Shown here: positions 4,662-7,290 of the stretch, one piece after another | Layout: every line of letters starts with the position of its first letter | Position numbering within the stretch: the stretch's first letter is position 1 | Origin: an uncultured Clostridium sp. | GTDB lineage: Bacteria; Bacillota; Clostridia; UBA1212; UBA1255 | NCBI GenBank assembly: GCA_900555605.1 | Contig: USLW01000095.1 | Location: 1 to 7,290, forward strand | Length of the DNA stretch: 7,290 nt | Direction of reading: 5' to 3' | Made by a program: the position numbers and the translations under genes | Notes under the pieces: model-generated | What the model was told of the DNA's origin: nothing | Database searches by the model: none | Seen by the model: the letters and a program-made list of their open reading frames with translations, nothing else

Positions 4662-6343
4662 CCGGCCGGAATCGCGGCTACCGAGAAAAATACGCGTGTC
4701 TGGGGCTGTGCGTATTTGCAGATATTATTCAGCAGATTATCAAATACACGCCACAGCAGTCTGCCGTCAGCATAAATTCCTACCGGCGTCTTAGGGATCG
4801 TGACTACCGGCTGCAGGCCGCAGGCTCGGAAGCGATCTTCATATTCACCCATACACTGATTCAGCAGCTCCGTCACATGAATATAGGCAAGGCGTACCGG
4901 AATATTTCCTGTTGAAGCTTTGGAAGCCTCCACAAGATCCTCTGTCAGTTTTTTCAGCCGGGCGGACTGCCGTTCCAGAATGCGAAGGTATTCCTGCGCC
5001 GTCTCATTCGGAAGCTCCTCCTTTTTCAGGAGATCAATATAGTTGATAATGGAAGTCAGCGGCGTTTTGATATCATGAGACACATTGGTAATCAGCTCCG
5101 CTTTAAAGCGTTCGCTTTTCAGCTGTGCCTCCACTGCCTTTGAAAGTCCGCTGCTGATATGATTCAAAGTCTCTCCGTGACGGCGAAAATCCCAGAACAT
5201 ACCGGATGTATCAATTTGATACTCCATATTACCGGCCTCAATCATACTGCCGCCTTTCGTCAGATCCTGCAGCTGTGCAGCGCAGCGCAGCAATACCGCC
5301 AGTGCCACAAACAGCAAAATACCGTGTAAAAAGAATGCGGCCACGCTGCCCGAAGAAAGTCCGAAAAAAATAAAAATCAGATCCGCCAGTGCCGCGGCGG
5401 AGAACAACAGCACCGCCTTCCACATGACCATAAAACCGCGGACAAGGTCCCGCACCCATACATAGACACTGCGCAAAAGCCCTTTTAAAAAGTTTAAAAT
5501 TCTCCAGCAAATCGTATTCCGCCACCATTTTCCCGCTTTCAGCCGGGCAGACAGCGTCATGCAGGCCGCCAGGCACAGCAGCAAAACAGCGGACGTAAAA
5601 AGAACCAGCATGATCGCCATGGTAACGCTGCCCCGCAGGAAATGGAATCCTCCGGCAAATATGCAGAAAATCAACCCCGCAATCCCGCAGAGCAAAAGGT
5701 CCAGCGGGATGCGGTCAAACCCATTGAGTACGATGCCGTCGTTTCCCGCTCTATGGCCTGCCGCACACATCAAAAAAAGGAACACAAGCAGCAGGAGAAC
5801 CGCGGTAGCGGCAAACACGCCTATGATCGCATGGCGCAGCTGAAACAATAGATAACTGTTGTAATAATCGTCCTTTGCTTCAATCGGTGCCTTTACATAA
5901 CAGGTGAGTGTATATTCCCGGATCGCGCCGTTCTCGGCAGTGCTTTCCCGGTAGACGTTCCGATACTGATAAGACAGCTCTGCCGGGCAATTCGAAAGCA
6001 GCTCCCGGCCGCCGGAATCCGTCAGCTGAAAAAAGAAATTTGTATTTTCGGCAGAAAAAATCCGTTCATATTCTGAAATCATAACCGCGGAGGCAGGATC
6101 CTGCCTTCCGTCCTGCATCGCCTGAACAAGAGGAAAATATTCACGGGATACGACCTGCGCATACGCATAAGTAATACTGCTGCAGCTTTCCGTATCGTAA
6201 TAAGAATGCGTATTGCTTTCATAATAGCCCTTTCCGTCTGCATAAACGATTCCGGATAAACACGACAGCGTACTGAGGCCAAATAAGACAAACAAAAATA
6301 CAGCAGTGATTTTTACAGGCAAGCTACGGATCAGCCGTTTCAA
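4646..6343 (-). CDS. Sensor histidine kinase, truncated by frameshift before the ATP-lid motifs
   Basis: A 565-residue product of the two-component pair with the response regulator upstream. The first transmembrane helix is at about 9-32. An extracytoplasmic sensor region of about 135 residues (33-168) follows, then five more hydrophobic helices near 170-192, 213-233, 238-262, 308-328 and 332-352. The dimerisation domain has the phospho-acceptor H423 in VSHDIKTPLT. The N box is DNLLNNICKYA at 535-545. After about residue 553 the frame diverges (SVAAIPAGCGSR) and stops, while the F and G2 boxes continue in the other frame at 4425-4661. The usual DxGxG box is not evident; KNIS occupies that region in the second fragment. 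Translation starts at a TTG (6341-6343) overlapping the regulator's TGA, with GAGGAA just upstream; no ATG occurs until residue 77. Ligand unknown. Confidence 0.88.
   Translation of the reverse strand: MKRLIRSLPVKITAVFLFVLFGLSTLSCLSGIVYADGKGYYESNTHSYYDTESCSSITYAYAQVVSREYFPLVQAMQDGRQDPASAVMISEYERIFSAENTNFFFQLTDSGGRELLSNCPAELSYQYRNVYRESTAENGAIREYTLTCYVKAPIEAKDDYYNSYLLFQLRHAIIGVFAATAVLLLLVFLFLMCAAGHRAGNDGIVLNGFDRIPLDLLLCGIAGLIFCIFAGGFHFLRGSVTMAIMLVLFTSAVLLLCLAACMTLSARLKAGKWWRNTICWRILNFLKGLLRSVYVWVRDLVRGFMVMWKAVLLFSAAALADLIFIFFGLSSGSVAAFFLHGILLFVALAVLLRCAAQLQDLTKGGSMIEAGNMEYQIDTSGMFWDFRRHGETLNHISSGLSKAVEAQLKSERFKAELITNVSHDIKTPLTSIINYIDLLKKEELPNETAQEYLRILERQSARLKKLTEDLVEASKASTGNIPVRLAYIHVTELLNQCMGEYEDRFRACGLQPVVTIPKTPVGIYADGRLLWRVFDNLLNNICKYAQPQTRVFFSVAAIPAGCGSR
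4686..4690 (-). other. Likely frameshift position: A5 tract (T5 on the coding strand)
   Basis: The coding strand reads GTA TTT TTC TCG. One extra T would give GTA TTT TTT CTC GGT AGC CGC GAT, rejoining the frame that carries the rest of the ATPase domain. The whole span 4425-6343 is 1919 nt, exactly one short of 640 codons. The true lost base could be anywhere from about 4665 to 4695, but the homopolymer is the natural suspect. Sequencing error, phase variation and real gene decay cannot be told apart here. Confidence 0.7.
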
Positions 6344-7038
6344 GATTCCTCGCCTCTTTCTATTTTATACCCCTGCCCCCATACCACCTTCAGGTATCGC
6401 GGTTCCGCAGGATTGATTTCGATTTTTTCCCTGAGATGCCGAATATGCACTGCTACGGTTCCCTCCGCGCCGATGGCGGCATCTCCCCAAACACGGCTGT
6501 AAATTTCAGCAATTGAAAAAACTTTATTTGGTTTTTCCATCAGCAGCTTCAAAATCTCGTACTCAGTAGGCGTAAGGCTGACTGCTTCCCCATCCACACT
6601 GACTGCCTTGGCATTGTTGTCCATCTCTATGCCGCCGATTCGGAATACAGTTTCTTTTCGGACCATACCGCCTAAGTTCGTATAGCGCCGGAGCTGTGCC
6701 TTGACACGGGCCAATACCTCCACCGGGTTGAAGGGCTTTGTAATATAATCGTCAGCACCGATGTTCAATCCCAGTATTTTATCCGTATCCTCGCTTTTCG
6801 CAGTCAGTAAAATAACCGGAATATTGCTGTACGCACGCAGTTCCGCCGTTGCCTGAATACCGTCCAGCTCCGGCATCATGATGTCCATCAGAATCAGGTG
6901 AATCTCATTTTCTCGGATCAGTTTCAGCGCTTCTTTTCCGCTGTAGGCCTCATATATCCGGTAGCCTTCTGCCATCAGATAAATTCTGAGGGCAGACACA
7001 ATATCTTTTTCATCGTCGCAAATCAATATATTGTACAT
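6340..7038 (-). CDS. OmpR/PhoB-family response regulator
   Basis: A 232-residue cytoplasmic transcription factor, partner of the downstream kinase. Receiver domain is about residues 1-118, with acidic pocket D8/D9, phospho-acceptor D52 in LMDIMMPELDG, switch T79 and K101 in ITKPFNP. A winged-helix DNA-binding domain spans about 128-228, with LTPTEYEILKLL at 155-166, a recognition-helix region around GTVAVHIRHLREKI (193-206), and the wing ending in VVWGQGYKIE. All key residues are intact, unlike the partner kinase. The ATG at 7036-7038 has an AGG-centred ribosome site about 7 nt upstream. An in-frame extension to 7152 overlaps the promoter and shows no receiver sequence. The TGA overlaps the kinase TTG start (6340-6343), so the two are translationally coupled. 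Autoregulation is suggested by TTAAG repeats upstream. Target genes are unknown. Confidence 0.95.
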   Translation of the reverse strand: MYNILICDDEKDIVSALRIYLMAEGYRIYEAYSGKEALKLIRENEIHLILMDIMMPELDGIQATAELRAYSNIPVILLTAKSEDTDKILGLNIGADDYITKPFNPVEVLARVKAQLRRYTNLGGMVRKETVFRIGGIEMDNNAKAVSVDGEAVSLTPTEYEILKLLMEKPNKVFSIAEIYSRVWGDAAIGAEGTVAVHIRHLREKIEINPAEPRYLKVVWGQGYKIERGEES

Positions 7039-7120
7039 GATCTTTCCTTTCCCCATAGGCAGGCAGCCTTGCGCACGACACGCCGCTCCTGCGGCCGTCC
7101 CTGCACATGGCCGTACAGAT

Positions 7121-7148
7121 AGTATACCGAATAATTCATTAAGAACAA
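7121..7148 (-). promoter_or_regulatory. Candidate promoter of the two-component operon
   Basis: On the minus strand TATACT (7126-7121) has TTGTTC (7148-7143) 16 nt upstream. The good minus-10 and weak minus-35 suit an activator-dependent promoter. Transcription would begin near 7114, giving a leader of about 75 nt that contains a GCCGC/GCGGC hairpin (7082-7095). Confidence 0.5.
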
Positions 7149-7177
7149 ACAAGAAAACCTATTAAGATTCTCTTAAG
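7139..7177. promoter_or_regulatory. TTAAG repeats: candidate response-regulator operator
   Basis: TTAAG appears at 7139-7143, 7162-7166 and 7173-7177, with start spacings of 23 and 11 bp, close to whole DNA turns. The outer pair also forms the perfect inverted repeat TTAAGA-TTC-TCTTAA (7162-7176). OmpR-family regulators typically bind direct repeats about 11 bp apart just upstream of minus-35, which fits autoactivation. Confidence 0.45.
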
Positions 7178-7200
7178 GCAAAACCAATCTGAAAAGCAGA

Positions 7201-7223
7201 ACGCGGTCCTCTCCGGGCCGCGT
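7201..7223 (-). terminator. Candidate terminator of a gene lying right of the window
   Basis: ACGCGGTCC (7201-7209) pairs with GGGCCGCGT (7215-7223), a 9-bp GC-rich stem with one G-T pair and a 5-nt loop. On the minus strand it is followed by TTCTGCTTTTC, a broken T tract. No coding frame is seen from 7224 to the edge, so it probably ends a transcript entering from beyond 7290 and insulates the two-component promoter. Confidence 0.45.
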
Positions 7224-7290
7224 CCGCATATACAGGCATTCATTTTCGTATCGTATATTTTACCATGATCGTATCAGGATTTCATTTTAA

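Noticed and set aside
7010..7108. 32-codon leader ORF overlapping the regulator start
   Set aside because: The ATG has no ribosome site and the peptide shows no features; overlap alone is not enough.
7039..7152. Upstream start of the response regulator at 7152
   Set aside because: The extension overlaps the minus-10 and TTAAG sites, and receiver domains begin at MYNILICDDE.
7244..7275. TCGTA repeats near the right edge (7246, 7251, 7269)
   Set aside because: Short AT-rich motifs with irregular spacing and an unknown neighbour; too weak to call an operator.

Overview
The window looks like chromosomal DNA of a mid-GC member of the Bacillota, most likely class Clostridia. The basis is near-consensus sigma-A promoters, strong purine-rich Shine-Dalgarno sites, an ECF sigma factor overlapping a short basic-tailed partner, and a sensor kinase with the KNIS / ELMERFVRGD wording common in gut Clostridia. 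This is inference from style; no marker gene fixes the genus.

Layout. Positions 1-640 (minus strand) hold an ECF sigma factor (149-640) followed, with overlap, by the start of a probable anti-sigma factor that runs off the left edge. Positions 641-994 are a divergent control region: a good ECF-type promoter facing the sigma gene, a consensus sigma-A promoter facing right, a terminator-like hairpin, and paired TTATACACA motifs. Positions 995-1606 (plus strand) encode a LexA/CI-like HTH + S24 autoproteolytic repressor. Positions 1607-1880 are a convergent, hairpin-rich gap. From 1881 to 7038 everything reads on the minus strand. In transcription order this is an OmpR-type response regulator (6340-7038), its overlapping sensor histidine kinase (6343 down to 4425), a membrane-anchored MutS-like ATPase (2499-4304), and a six-helix membrane protein of unknown function (1881-2477).

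How the parts fit. The window carries three signal-responsive control modules side by side: sigma/anti-sigma, cleavable repressor, and two-component system. It also carries a MutS-like/membrane-protein pair with its own probable promoter. The two-component operon has a candidate autoregulatory site (TTAAG repeats) upstream of a weak-minus-35 promoter.

The clearest anomaly is that the sensor kinase is broken by a one-base frameshift at or near a five-A tract (4686-4690). The sensor, dimerisation and N-box parts are in one frame; the F box and G2 ATP-lid motifs are in the next. The most unusual intact protein is the MutS-like ATPase. It has four predicted transmembrane helices and lacks the usual mismatch-recognition domain, so a classical mismatch-repair role is unlikely. 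I do not see a clearly new defence or mobile system, nor any CRISPR array, tRNA, rRNA or insertion sequence.
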